Assembly: GCA_035652815.1 (NCBI GenBank)
Contig: DASRDB010000009.1
Span: forward strand, 186,001-250,000
Direction of reading: 5' to 3'
DNA: 64,000 bases
DNA from: DASRDB01 sp035652815
Lineage (GTDB): Bacteria; Chloroflexota; Ktedonobacteria; Ktedonobacterales; Ktedonobacteraceae
The position numbers were made by a program, and so were the translations under genes. Below, in pieces: positions 16,467-24,194 of this stretch (the first letter of the stretch is position 1; every line of letters begins with the position of its first letter). A model generated the notes under the pieces. It did no database searches, had not been told where the DNA came from, and worked only from the letters and a program-made list of their open reading frames with translations.

Positions 16467-17405
16467 TTACTCTCCTGCAGGCCAGTTATAGGTCGTATCC
16501 GGCCTGGCATCCGGGCTATTATACATGATCGTGATAAGGTCGTGCGGATTCAGTTTCACCTTGCTGAAATCTCCGCTCACCTTGTGTCCATTCACGTAAA
16601 TCGTCCAACCACTAGCCGTCGAAAGCTGGGTTGGGAAGCTCGTCTGTGGATCGGTAACGGCGAAGCTTTGCCAGATATCCAGGAAGTTCTGCAAGGTATA
16701 GACACGTTGCGTTGGCGACTCGATGTGTATCACCCCGTCCGTCGCATGCACGTGCAGCCAGTACAGGCACGAGCCAGAGGGAGAAATGCCGATCCCCTGC
16801 GGCAACTGGTAGGGCTGCCCATCGATATAAATCGTCAGATGCGCGTGTATGTGATACACCAGTTGCTCCTGCGACTCACAATAAATTCCGTCAATTGGCT
16901 GATAGGCCGGGTCTACCACCGTCGGAGCCACTGTTGGATTCTGCGAACCGGTTGGCGAGGCGTGGGTGTTGGCATACCACAAATACGTTCCCAATGCTCC
17001 TACACACACCACCAGCGCGACCAGACCCAAAATCCAAAAGCGTCTCCTCCTGGCAGCCCGCTGTTGCTGCGCGAAGCGCGATTGCAGCTTCTGCTGGCGG
17101 CGCTCCTGCTTCATTGATTGTTTGGTCTGCGGTCGATGCAGCGTATTTGATGCGGGTTGCGACTGCTTTGTTGCCGCGCTTGCTACCGGCTTCGCATCAC
17201 TTTTCGTTGCGCCATTCGCCGGTTTCGTCGAGCCATTTGTGGGCTTCGCATCAAGTTTGGATGTGCCATTCGCGGTTTTGACTGTCACCATCTCAGACTT
17301 TGCCGCGCCTGCTTTCGTGGTAGCGGTTTCCTGCATGTTCGCCTGGAATGTCTTCCCAGCAGACTGTCCCTGTTTTGAGCCAGGACGGGTGCCACGTTTG
17401 CTCAT
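16467..17405 (-). CDS. Membrane-anchored protein with His-rich extracytoplasmic domain
   Basis: A 312-residue protein that I recognise only as a conserved hypothetical type. Residues 1-120 are Lys/Ala/Thr/Asn-rich and probably disordered, ending in a strongly basic stretch (RAARRRRF). One membrane helix follows (about 123-144). The outside domain contains YHIHAHLTIYIDG (H185, H187, H189), LHVHATDGVIHIE (H218, H220, H227) and two Cys (C176, C213). The clustered HxHxH and HxH suggest metal binding (copper, nickel or zinc). It sits between LarE and the cysteine desulfurase with 82- and 7-nt gaps, suggesting a joint role in metal/sulfur cofactor handling; this is inference. Confidence 0.8.
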   Translation of the reverse strand: MSKRGTRPGSKQGQSAGKTFQANMQETATTKAGAAKSEMVTVKTANGTSKLDAKPTNGSTKPANGATKSDAKPVASAATKQSQPASNTLHRPQTKQSMKQERRQQKLQSRFAQQQRAARRRRFWILGLVALVVCVGALGTYLWYANTHASPTGSQNPTVAPTVVDPAYQPIDGIYCESQEQLVYHIHAHLTIYIDGQPYQLPQGIGISPSGSCLYWLHVHATDGVIHIESPTQRVYTLQNFLDIWQSFAVTDPQTSFPTQLSTASGWTIYVNGHKVSGDFSKVKLNPHDLITIMYNSPDARPDTTYNWPAGE

Positions 17406-17487
17406 ACGTTTCTGTCCAACTTTCTCTCACTTCAGAATAAAAAGATATGACGACCAATGCGCTCTCTATAGAACGCTCTATGCAGCT

Positions 17488-18354
17488 TTACACTCGCTTT
17501 CGCTTAAAAAAGCCCTCGTTCATGCTCCCGGTGCGATAGCCCAGAAGATCAACGGTGACATAAGTATATCCAATATGCCGCAGGCTATCCGTGACCTTGC
17601 GGCTGATCTCTTCATCAATCAAGCGCAGCAGTTCAGATCGCTCCACCTCGATGCGCGCCAGCTTATCATGGTGGCGCACGCGCACCTGGCGGAATCCCAG
17701 GTCGCGCAGCACCTTCTCCGCCTTATAAATCATCTGCAATGAGGCGACATCTACTTTGCTGCCATACGGGATGCGCGAGGAGAAGCAGGCCATCGAAGGC
17801 TTATCCCACACGGGAACACCCAGCATACGCGCAACCGCCCGTATCTCGCGCTTACCCATCTCCGCTTCCTTCAAAGGCGCGCGCACGCCAAACTCTCGAG
17901 CCGCCCGTTGCCCGGGCCGGAAATCACCAATATCGTCCTTATTCATACCATAGGCAATATAGCGCAGGTTATGCTGCCGGGCAAGCGGCTCCAACTGCGT
18001 AAACAGTTCAGTCTTACAAAAATAACAACGATTGAAATCGTTCCGCGCGTACCGCTCATCTTCCAGTTCGTGCGTTTCCAGTGTAATCAGCGGAACGCCC
18101 ATCTGTCGCGCCGTCTCAATCGCTTCCTGAGTCTCTTCCTCTGCATACGCGGGCGAGGCAGCAATTGCACCCACCGCCCGCTCACCAAGCACATCATACG
18201 CGACCTTGAGCAGCAGCGCACTATCGACCCCTCCTGAATAGGCCACCAGTACTGACTCCATGTCGCGCAAAAGCGCTTGCAGGCGCTCGTATTTCGCCTG
18301 CATCTCGGCGTCCAGGACATCTTCAGGACTATTGATGGGATGGGTATCGATCAT
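17488..18354 (-). CDS. larE: LarE-family ATP-dependent sulfur transferase
   Basis: A 288-residue PP-loop protein: AYSGGVDSALLL (residues 38-49) binds ATP. Three cysteines are in the positions expected for the Fe-S type of LarE: C110 and C113 in CYFCKTELF and C190 in KPSMACFSSRIPYG. LarE thiolates the pyridinium dicarboxylate precursor of the nickel-pincer nucleotide of lactate racemase-type enzymes. The single-Cys type is sacrificial; the three-Cys type carries a [4Fe-4S] cluster that transfers sulfur catalytically. The start at 18354 has AGGAG 11 bases upstream and gives a normal length; longer in-frame starts exist (18414, 18462). LarB, LarC and LarA are not in the window. Confidence 0.9.
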   Translation of the reverse strand: MIDTHPINSPEDVLDAEMQAKYERLQALLRDMESVLVAYSGGVDSALLLKVAYDVLGERAVGAIAASPAYAEEETQEAIETARQMGVPLITLETHELEDERYARNDFNRCYFCKTELFTQLEPLARQHNLRYIAYGMNKDDIGDFRPGQRAAREFGVRAPLKEAEMGKREIRAVARMLGVPVWDKPSMACFSSRIPYGSKVDVASLQMIYKAEKVLRDLGFRQVRVRHHDKLARIEVERSELLRLIDEEISRKVTDSLRHIGYTYVTVDLLGYRTGSMNEGFFKRKRV

Positions 18355-18473
18355 GTGACTACGTTCTCCTGACCAGGGTTCTTCTACGTTATAAAATGTG
18401 TGCATCTCTTCAATTGTTTCGACTTTGTGGTTGCACCAGCCTATTATACCATTAAGAAACAATCCTTTTTAAC

Positions 18474-19157
18474 ATGGAAAATACACACATGGATACCACA
18501 CCTACTACCGCCGCCATTATCCTGGCCGCAGGCACATCAAGCCGCATGGAAGGCGGTCGTCACAAGTTACTCCTACCTTTGCATGATCGTCCGGTGCTTG
18601 CCCACGTACTTGATGCCGTCCTGGCATCAAAATCTCGTCCAATTTTGCTTATTCTGGGCCATCAGGCAAACCATGTACGTTCCCAAATCGTGCAATATAC
18701 GGGACATACCAGCATAACCATTATTGAAAATAAAGACTACAAAGAAGGCATGAGTACGTCGCTGCGCCTCGGTATTCAGGCCTTGCATGCACATAGCAGC
18801 CAGCATATCGATAGCGTCCTGGTGTTGCTCGGCGACCAGCCGCTTATCTCAGCGCGCTTGCTCGATACATTGATCGGCACCTTTCGACAAACAGGGAAAA
18901 ACATTGTAGCGCCGCTTTACAACGGAAAACGCGGGAATCCAGTGTTATTTGGTAAGAGCCTGTTTGACGAACTGGCCCTGGTTTCCGGTGACGAGGGCGG
19001 ACGCAGTGTCCTGAACCGGCATAAAGACGAGATCGCCACCGTTGAGGTTGGAGACGTGCAGGCCAGCTACGACGTGGATACGTGGGAAGCATACCAGCAG
19101 ATGCTGGCAGCATGGAAAACACAACACATGCAGAAGAGGAATAACATTGATGGATGA
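18474..19157 (+). CDS. MocA/MobA-like nucleotidyltransferase
   Basis: A 227-residue NTP-transferase. N-terminal LAAGTSSRMEGG (nucleotide loop), HKLLLPL, ENKDYKEGMSTSLRLG, LLGDQPLIS and RGNPVLF are the blocks of molybdenum cofactor cytidylyl-/guanylyltransferases. It probably couples CTP or GTP to molybdopterin for a molybdenum hydroxylase or related enzyme; other small nucleotide-sugar activities cannot be excluded. Two starts are possible (18474 or 18489, the latter with GGAAAA upstream). Divergent from LarE with about 120 bp between. Its end overlaps the TPR gene by 8 nt. Confidence 0.85.
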   Translation: MENTHMDTTPTTAAIILAAGTSSRMEGGRHKLLLPLHDRPVLAHVLDAVLASKSRPILLILGHQANHVRSQIVQYTGHTSITIIENKDYKEGMSTSLRLGIQALHAHSSQHIDSVLVLLGDQPLISARLLDTLIGTFRQTGKNIVAPLYNGKRGNPVLFGKSLFDELALVSGDEGGRSVLNRHKDEIATVEVGDVQASYDVDTWEAYQQMLAAWKTQHMQKRNNIDG

Positions 19158-19524
19158 ACAGCAGCGAAAAAGTCAGGTCTCCTTCTGGCTGGATTACAGC
19201 CATCGCCTGGCAGGTGCCATCCGCTATACTGAAGCCCTCGCGGCCCTTCAACACGCCCTGGTATTAGATGAGCATAACGCAGAAATCTGGTACGCTCAAG
19301 GCACTTATCTCGGCATGCTTGCTCGCTACGACGAAGCCCTCACATCCTTTGAACGCGCCCTTGCCCTCAACGAAGATTATGTTCCGGCCTGGGATGGCAA
19401 AGCCTGGGTGCTTGGTATCCTCGGTAGAAAAGACGAGGCGCTGGCTGCCGTCAATCGAGCCTTAGAACTCAATCCCGACTATTTCGACGCACAGAAACGC
19501 AAACAGCGACTGGAAGTTTTATAG
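19150..19524 (+). CDS. Small TPR-repeat protein
   Basis: A 124-residue protein consisting mainly of about three tetratricopeptide repeats. Helical pairs of the pattern AEIWYAQGTYLGMLARYDEA and AWDGKAWVLGILGRKDEA have the canonical small/large residue spacing. TPR domains bind other proteins. ATG at 19150 overlaps the end of the MocA-like gene and has AGAGGAA upstream, so the two are translationally coupled. Partner unknown. Confidence 0.8.
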   Translation: MDEQQRKSQVSFWLDYSHRLAGAIRYTEALAALQHALVLDEHNAEIWYAQGTYLGMLARYDEALTSFERALALNEDYVPAWDGKAWVLGILGRKDEALAAVNRALELNPDYFDAQKRKQRLEVL

Positions 19525-19543
19525 GGTAGTGGTATTGCAATCT

Positions 19544-20332
19544 ATGTACTGGGATATACTCTTACACTATCATCAACCAACACTTAAACTTCTTAATGAA
19601 CTGCCTGTACCTTCGGAAGAGGCACAGACACATCTTAACCGGCTTGAACGCGAGCGCAACATCATCCTGCCCGCTTCCTTGCGAGAATGGTATACCCTTG
19701 CCCGCGCAACCATCATCCTGAACGAGTTCAGCCACGACGACCGCGCCATTGAAGTCGAACAACTGGGCGAGGCCGATAACTACTGGCAGGGCGACTCCGG
19801 CGAGCAAAGACGCCTCCTCGAACAGGGCTATCTACCAATTCTGGTCGAAAATCAGGGCCTATGCATCTGGGCCATTTACCTGGATAACTCGGATGACCCG
19901 CCCGTCGTCCTCTCTTTCGAGAAAGATATCACCTGCGTCATCTGGGAGCCGCACGCCACCACCTTCTCTGAGTTCATCTATACACGCATCTGGGATCACC
20001 TGTGCCTGAACTCGAATTATCTCCTGCACAGTTGGGGACCGGTCGTCTCCGCCGCCGACCTGGAATTTCTGCACGAAAAACTTCATCCCGAACCCGAAAC
20101 CCTTACCCATCCCGGCCTGTTCAATTATCGCTTTTCCGACGGCACCATCCGCGTTTTAATCTGGGAAAATGAGGACCACGCCGAATGGCTGCTCAGCGCC
20201 AACGCCGAAGAAGATATGCGCTGGCTTCTCAAAACGCTATGGAATCGCCAATGGCTCGTCAGGACCATCGACCCCTGGACACCCGACGCCAAAAAAGCCC
20301 TCAAAAAATTGCGGCGCGAACTCTCTCGCTAG
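19544..20332 (+). CDS. SMI1/KNR4 (SUKH)-like protein
   Basis: A 262-residue soluble protein. The N-terminal half shows the SUKH-type pattern: LERERNIILPASLREWYTLA, then an aromatic-rich beta region including YLPILVENQGLCIWAIYL and VVLSFEKD. SUKH-fold proteins are often immunity proteins against contact-dependent or polymorphic toxins, but they also occur alone; no toxin gene is adjacent. The start is ATG 19544 or GTG 19529, which is close after AGGG. It follows the TPR gene by a few bases to about 20 bases, so it may be in the MocA/TPR operon. The family call is by pattern only. Confidence 0.55.
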   Translation: MYWDILLHYHQPTLKLLNELPVPSEEAQTHLNRLERERNIILPASLREWYTLARATIILNEFSHDDRAIEVEQLGEADNYWQGDSGEQRRLLEQGYLPILVENQGLCIWAIYLDNSDDPPVVLSFEKDITCVIWEPHATTFSEFIYTRIWDHLCLNSNYLLHSWGPVVSAADLEFLHEKLHPEPETLTHPGLFNYRFSDGTIRVLIWENEDHAEWLLSANAEEDMRWLLKTLWNRQWLVRTIDPWTPDAKKALKKLRRELSR

Positions 20333-20373
20333 GCCTTCCTTCTCACTTGCCCCTTATTATCAGTCAAGCTTCA

Positions 20374-20447
20374 TTGTCATTCTGAGCGAAGCGAAGAATC
20401 TCTATCTCCGGCCCACTAGAGATTCTTCGCTTCGCTCAGAATGACAA
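20374..20447. repeat. Family B variant hairpin
   Basis: Perfect 31-bp arms (20374-20404 and 20417-20447) of the related sequence TGTCATTCTGAGCGAAGCG. It differs from the other family B copies by CATTCTGAGCGAAG, so it may be a separate subfamily. It lies between the convergent SUKH-like and thymidylate kinase genes. Confidence 0.9.
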
Positions 20448-20478
20448 GCAAAGGGCTTTTCTGTAGTTTGACAGACTA

Positions 20479-21132
20479 CTACAAGCGAAGCGCATCTTCG
20501 ACCAGCCGCACAATCTCCCTATGAATCTCCTCAATCGACCGCGAAGCATCGACCACCTTTATTCGCTCAGGATGCGCTCGAGCAAGCATCCGAAAGCCTT
20601 CCTGCACGCGGCGATGAAACTCCTCAGCCTCACTATCGAAGCGCGTCACTTCCTCTCGCTGCCCTCCCGCATCGTTGGCGACATCCACGCGCGCATGCAC
20701 CTGCGATGGCTCCAGGTCAAGCAAAATAGTCAAATCCGGCACAATGCCCTGCGTTGCCAGCAGCGAGAGCCGTTCAACCAGTTCCACACCCACACCTCGC
20801 GCAAAGCCCTGGTAAGCAATACTGGCATCAAAACAGCGATCAGTAATCACCAGCTTCCCCTCTTCAAGCGCGGGAATCACCAGTGTCGCGAAATGCTGGG
20901 CGCGGTCGGACTGAAACAAAAACGCTTCCGCCAGGGGTGTAATGCCGAGGTCGGGACGGTGCAGCAGCAACTGGCGTATCTCCACTCCCAATGGCGTCCC
21001 TCCCGGTTCGCGTGTGCGCACATAGGCAACGCCGCGCTCTCGCAGCCAGCCCTCAAGCAGCGCCATCTGCGTAGTCTTACCTGCCCCGTCCAGGCCCTCG
21101 AACGAGATCAACTTCCCGCGCTGCTCAACCAC
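20479..21132 (-). CDS. tmk: Thymidylate kinase
   Basis: A 217-residue dTMP kinase. P-loop FEGLDGAGKTTQ (residues 11-22), REPGGTPLG, the DRX-type TDRCFDASIAYQG, and LLDLEPSQVHAR are all typical. It phosphorylates dTMP to dTDP for DNA synthesis. The start is GTG, three bases after the stop codon of the dCTP deaminase gene, so it is cotranscribed. It is the last gene of a three-gene nucleotide/repair operon. It lacks nothing obvious. Confidence 0.93.
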   Translation of the reverse strand: MVEQRGKLISFEGLDGAGKTTQMALLEGWLRERGVAYVRTREPGGTPLGVEIRQLLLHRPDLGITPLAEAFLFQSDRAQHFATLVIPALEEGKLVITDRCFDASIAYQGFARGVGVELVERLSLLATQGIVPDLTILLDLEPSQVHARVDVANDAGGQREEVTRFDSEAEEFHRRVQEGFRMLARAHPERIKVVDASRSIEEIHREIVRLVEDALRL

Positions 21133-21135
21133 CCT

Positions 21136-21729
21136 CTATTTCCCCCTATCGGTGCGATACACCTCGTAGTCCCAGTCAAAATAGGGCTTAGGCAGCATAT
21201 CCTCGGGCGTCCACTCGTGATTGGCCTTACCATATTTACCGTGATACTCTTTCAACGTCTCCCCTACGTATTCAAAAGTCAACTGGCAGATGCGGAAGCC
21301 CACCGGCACCCAGATGGTTGTCTGTGTATGATTGCTGATCTCCATCGTCCAACGGCTGATATATCCGACATCGCCAACCCCTGCGCAACGGCAGACGGAC
21401 AGCCCCGAACGCGCCACCGTACTGCGCGAGTACATCTTCGCCAGGTAGCCGTTATGCCCGCCGATGATCTCCATCGTATGCGCCAGGATGGTTGTGCCGG
21501 GGCGAATAGCGATCTTGCCATCGGTCGCCCTGCGCGGCTGGCCCCAGTAACGCCGGATATCCTGGGGATTATCCAGGTGAATCACATCCACGTTCATATC
21601 GCCCTGGAAATACCACTCGCCCAGGCGGCAGTCATACGAGTTCGTGCCAAGCTGTCGCTCATCAAACGGCTCGATCACAATATTGCCGTTTTTCAACTCT
21701 TCCACAATGCGTTTGTCGGATAGCAGCAT
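21136..21729 (-). CDS. dcd: dCTP deaminase
   Basis: A 197-residue trimeric dUTPase-superfamily protein. The N-terminus MLLSDKRIVEEL matches the family start, then GTNSYDCRLG, LAHTMEIIGG, the signature KMYSRSTVARSGLSV, and DVGYISRWTMEISNHT, whose Glu is in the expected catalytic position. It deaminates dCTP to dUTP (some relatives go on to dUMP), feeding thymidylate synthesis. The ATG at 21729 has AAGGAG upstream and matches the family; a GTG at 21741 is the alternative. Located between the nuclease fusion gene and tmk. Confidence 0.9.
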   Translation of the reverse strand: MLLSDKRIVEELKNGNIVIEPFDERQLGTNSYDCRLGEWYFQGDMNVDVIHLDNPQDIRRYWGQPRRATDGKIAIRPGTTILAHTMEIIGGHNGYLAKMYSRSTVARSGLSVCRCAGVGDVGYISRWTMEISNHTQTTIWVPVGFRICQLTFEYVGETLKEYHGKYGKANHEWTPEDMLPKPYFDWDYEVYRTDRGK

Positions 21730-21776
21730 GCGAAACTTCACTCCTTCAGGATTCGCGAGAAAATACTTTGTGTCTA

Positions 21777-23846
21777 TTATAACGATTCAGCTTCATCATC
21801 CTCGCTGTCCGCAAGTGGAAGCGTTCGTACAGCATCGATCTCTACCCAGATGCGTTGCGCGAGCATTCGTGCTTCTTCCTCATCTCCCAGCGCCTGCTGA
21901 AGCGGGAAGAAAGCGCGGTCCTCACTATGGCGATGTATCCAGCGACTGAGAATATTGATCTGGTCAACTTCGGCCTTTCCTACAATGCTGGGTGGCGCTC
22001 CCAACTGCCGCGCTACCTGCAGCAGTTCGCGTACCGCCTCCTTCGTCGCCACATCCTCATGCAGCACGCAACGCTGCTCTACCAGTCTTCCATGCCGGAT
22101 CAGAAATAGCTCGTTATGCCCCTCTTTTGCTGAGGGATAAACGATAAACAGGTTGTTCGCCTCTACCGCGCCCGTAATCAACTGCTGCCCAATCAACACC
22201 TCGTCGGCGCTGCGAATCGTATCGCGCAGCCATGCCGCCCGCTCAAAATTCAACAACTGCGAAGCCTCTAGCATCTGTCTGCGCAAGCGATCCAGCAAAT
22301 CCTCACGCTCGCCTCCCAGAAACGCGCAGACCTCCTCGATCGTTTTGCGATACTCCGTAGAGTCCATTTCTCCACGGCAGGGACCAGGACAGCGATTCAG
22401 GTGCAGCCTCAAGCAGGGATCAGAAGGCTTTGCCTGCGGCGGCAATCCCTTCGTGCATGTACGTATCGGAAAAACCTTCTGCACCAGTTCAATCGTCAGA
22501 TCAACGATGCGCCGACTGCGAAACGGCCCAAAATAACGCGCGCCATCCGCCGCTACCTCGCGTGTCGCGTAGACCCTCGGAAAGGGATGCTGCACATCGA
22601 TCTTGATAAAGGGATAAAGTTCGTAGTTGCGCAACTGCACGTTATAGGTCGGCTGCAATTCCTTAATCAGTTGCGACTCGACCAGCAGCGCCTCCAACTC
22701 CGAGCCAAGCACACGCGTCTCGATCTCCTTGACGTTCTGCAACAGCCCATCCATCTTGCGCGTATACCCCAGCGGCTGATTATAATAGGAAGCCAGTCTA
22801 TCCTTCAGGCATTTAGCCTTGCCCACATAGATAACCTGCCCGTTGATGTCCTTCATCAGGTAAACCCCGGGCTTCGCCGGAAAATCGCGCTTCCAGGCAG
22901 GATTGAGAAAGAGCGTTCCGGTAGGGCGCACTGTATACCCTGCGGTCCTGCCGTCGGCGCGCAGGTATTCCATTTGCCGCTTTGTCATGGCCTGTGTAAT
23001 ATCTCCGCTCCACGCCACAGGCAATTCCAACCGTCGGCGCAGATGCCCCAGCGTTACAATCCCCTGCTGCTTCGCCCGTTCCAGCAACTTAAGAAATATA
23101 GCGGTTGTCACCCGCGCATCACCCATTGCACGGTGTCGGTTCGAGGCTGGAATCTTCAGATGTTCCGCCACTTTATCCAGCTTGAAGCGCTTCAAGCCAG
23201 ACAGAAAACGACGCGCCAGAGGGATCGTGTCCAGCCCATCCAGAGGAAAATCATAGCCAAGCAGGCGCGCCTCGTAGGAGAGAAAGCCGATATCGAACCC
23301 CACGTTATGTCCGACCACAATAGCGCCATCAACAAACTGCAAAAAGTCTGGAAACACCTCGGCTGATCTGGGCGCGCCATTCACCATCTCCTGCGTAATA
23401 CCCGTGAACTGCACGATAAAGGCCGGAATGCGCGTCCCTGGATTCACCAGGCTGCTGAACGAACCCAATACCTCACCGCCCTTGATACGAATACCCGCCA
23501 CCTCGATCACGCGATGCGAACCGGGCCGCAGTCCGGTCGTCTCCGTATCCAGCACCACAAACTCGATCTCGTCCAGACTCCGATTTGTGCTGCGCCACGC
23601 GCTCAAGGCCCATTGCTGCTGCTCATCCGCCTGCTCGAACAGCGAAGAACTCCCCAGTGCATTCCGCAACAGGTGTCGCCAGAGCGGATTTCTGGCCGTC
23701 TCCGTACACATCTCCACGCCGAAAAGATGCTGCAATAGCACCTCTTCCGCTACAGGTTGCCCAATGTTCTCCAACAATTCATGCGCGCGCCGCAGCAAAA
23801 CCGCCTGTTGCGCGCCACTGCCTGCTCCAGCTTCCGCCTGCGTCAT
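21777..23846 (-). CDS. DnaQ-type exonuclease fused to UvrC-like GIY-YIG endonuclease
   Basis: A 689-residue two-enzyme fusion. After a helical N-terminal region, a DEDDh exonuclease spans about 92-260 (D100, E102, D185 in GHNVGFD, H238 and D243 in HRAMGDA). A GIY-YIG nuclease follows at about 325-410 (GVYLM, VIYVGKAK), then the UvrC Cys-rich region (LNRCPGPC) and a UvrB-interaction-like helical pair. The RNase H-like and HhH parts of true UvrC are missing. Proteins of this layout occur in Actinobacteria (Rv2191 type) and Chloroflexota and are thought to act in DNA repair. GGGGGAG precedes the ATG. First gene of the operon with dcd and tmk. Confidence 0.92.
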   Translation of the reverse strand: MTQAEAGAGSGAQQAVLLRRAHELLENIGQPVAEEVLLQHLFGVEMCTETARNPLWRHLLRNALGSSSLFEQADEQQQWALSAWRSTNRSLDEIEFVVLDTETTGLRPGSHRVIEVAGIRIKGGEVLGSFSSLVNPGTRIPAFIVQFTGITQEMVNGAPRSAEVFPDFLQFVDGAIVVGHNVGFDIGFLSYEARLLGYDFPLDGLDTIPLARRFLSGLKRFKLDKVAEHLKIPASNRHRAMGDARVTTAIFLKLLERAKQQGIVTLGHLRRRLELPVAWSGDITQAMTKRQMEYLRADGRTAGYTVRPTGTLFLNPAWKRDFPAKPGVYLMKDINGQVIYVGKAKCLKDRLASYYNQPLGYTRKMDGLLQNVKEIETRVLGSELEALLVESQLIKELQPTYNVQLRNYELYPFIKIDVQHPFPRVYATREVAADGARYFGPFRSRRIVDLTIELVQKVFPIRTCTKGLPPQAKPSDPCLRLHLNRCPGPCRGEMDSTEYRKTIEEVCAFLGGEREDLLDRLRRQMLEASQLLNFERAAWLRDTIRSADEVLIGQQLITGAVEANNLFIVYPSAKEGHNELFLIRHGRLVEQRCVLHEDVATKEAVRELLQVARQLGAPPSIVGKAEVDQINILSRWIHRHSEDRAFFPLQQALGDEEEARMLAQRIWVEIDAVRTLPLADSEDDEAESL

Positions 23847-24194
23847 GCCTGCTCTCCCCCGAAATACTACGCGGCAAAATTAGAATATATGTACGAGAAT
23901 AGCATGCTTTTTCATGCATTGCAAGAGTTTTGATAAAAAGGCATATCAGCCCGTTGACTACTCGGGCGAAATGTGGTAAATAGAATCTTGTATTTGTGAA
24001 AGAAATAAGCTTGTGTGATGAAAAAATCACGCGATACATAGATCCCACAAAAAAACTGCACACTCCCAATAGTACCGAGATGATATTGCACCACAAAAAA
24101 ATTTCTCCGGCGTTGAGTGCTTAACGTAGAACGTCTTTGTAAGGTGATTACCATTCAACATCGATGTGAAGGTTAGACCGCGAAGGAGGATACC
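23847..24194. other. 348-bp intergenic region, divergent promoters expected
   Basis: No credible ORF. It must hold the promoters of the nuclease fusion (minus) and of the dehydrogenase (plus). TTGACT at 23954 with TAAATA 17 bp downstream is a weak plus-strand candidate, and GCCCG/CGGGC form a small palindrome around it. The clear RBS GAAGGAGG lies just before 24195. Confidence 0.3.

Noticed and set aside
19544..20332. SUKH-like protein as part of a toxin/immunity system
   Set aside because: No toxin, secretion gene or other immunity gene nearby; it appears to be linked to the MocA/TPR genes instead.
20521..21723. A 400-codon plus frame over tmk and dcd
   Set aside because: Antisense shadow of two well-identified enzymes.
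22401..23366. A 321-codon plus frame inside the nuclease fusion gene
   Set aside because: Antisense to conserved exonuclease and GIY-YIG motifs; no start signals.
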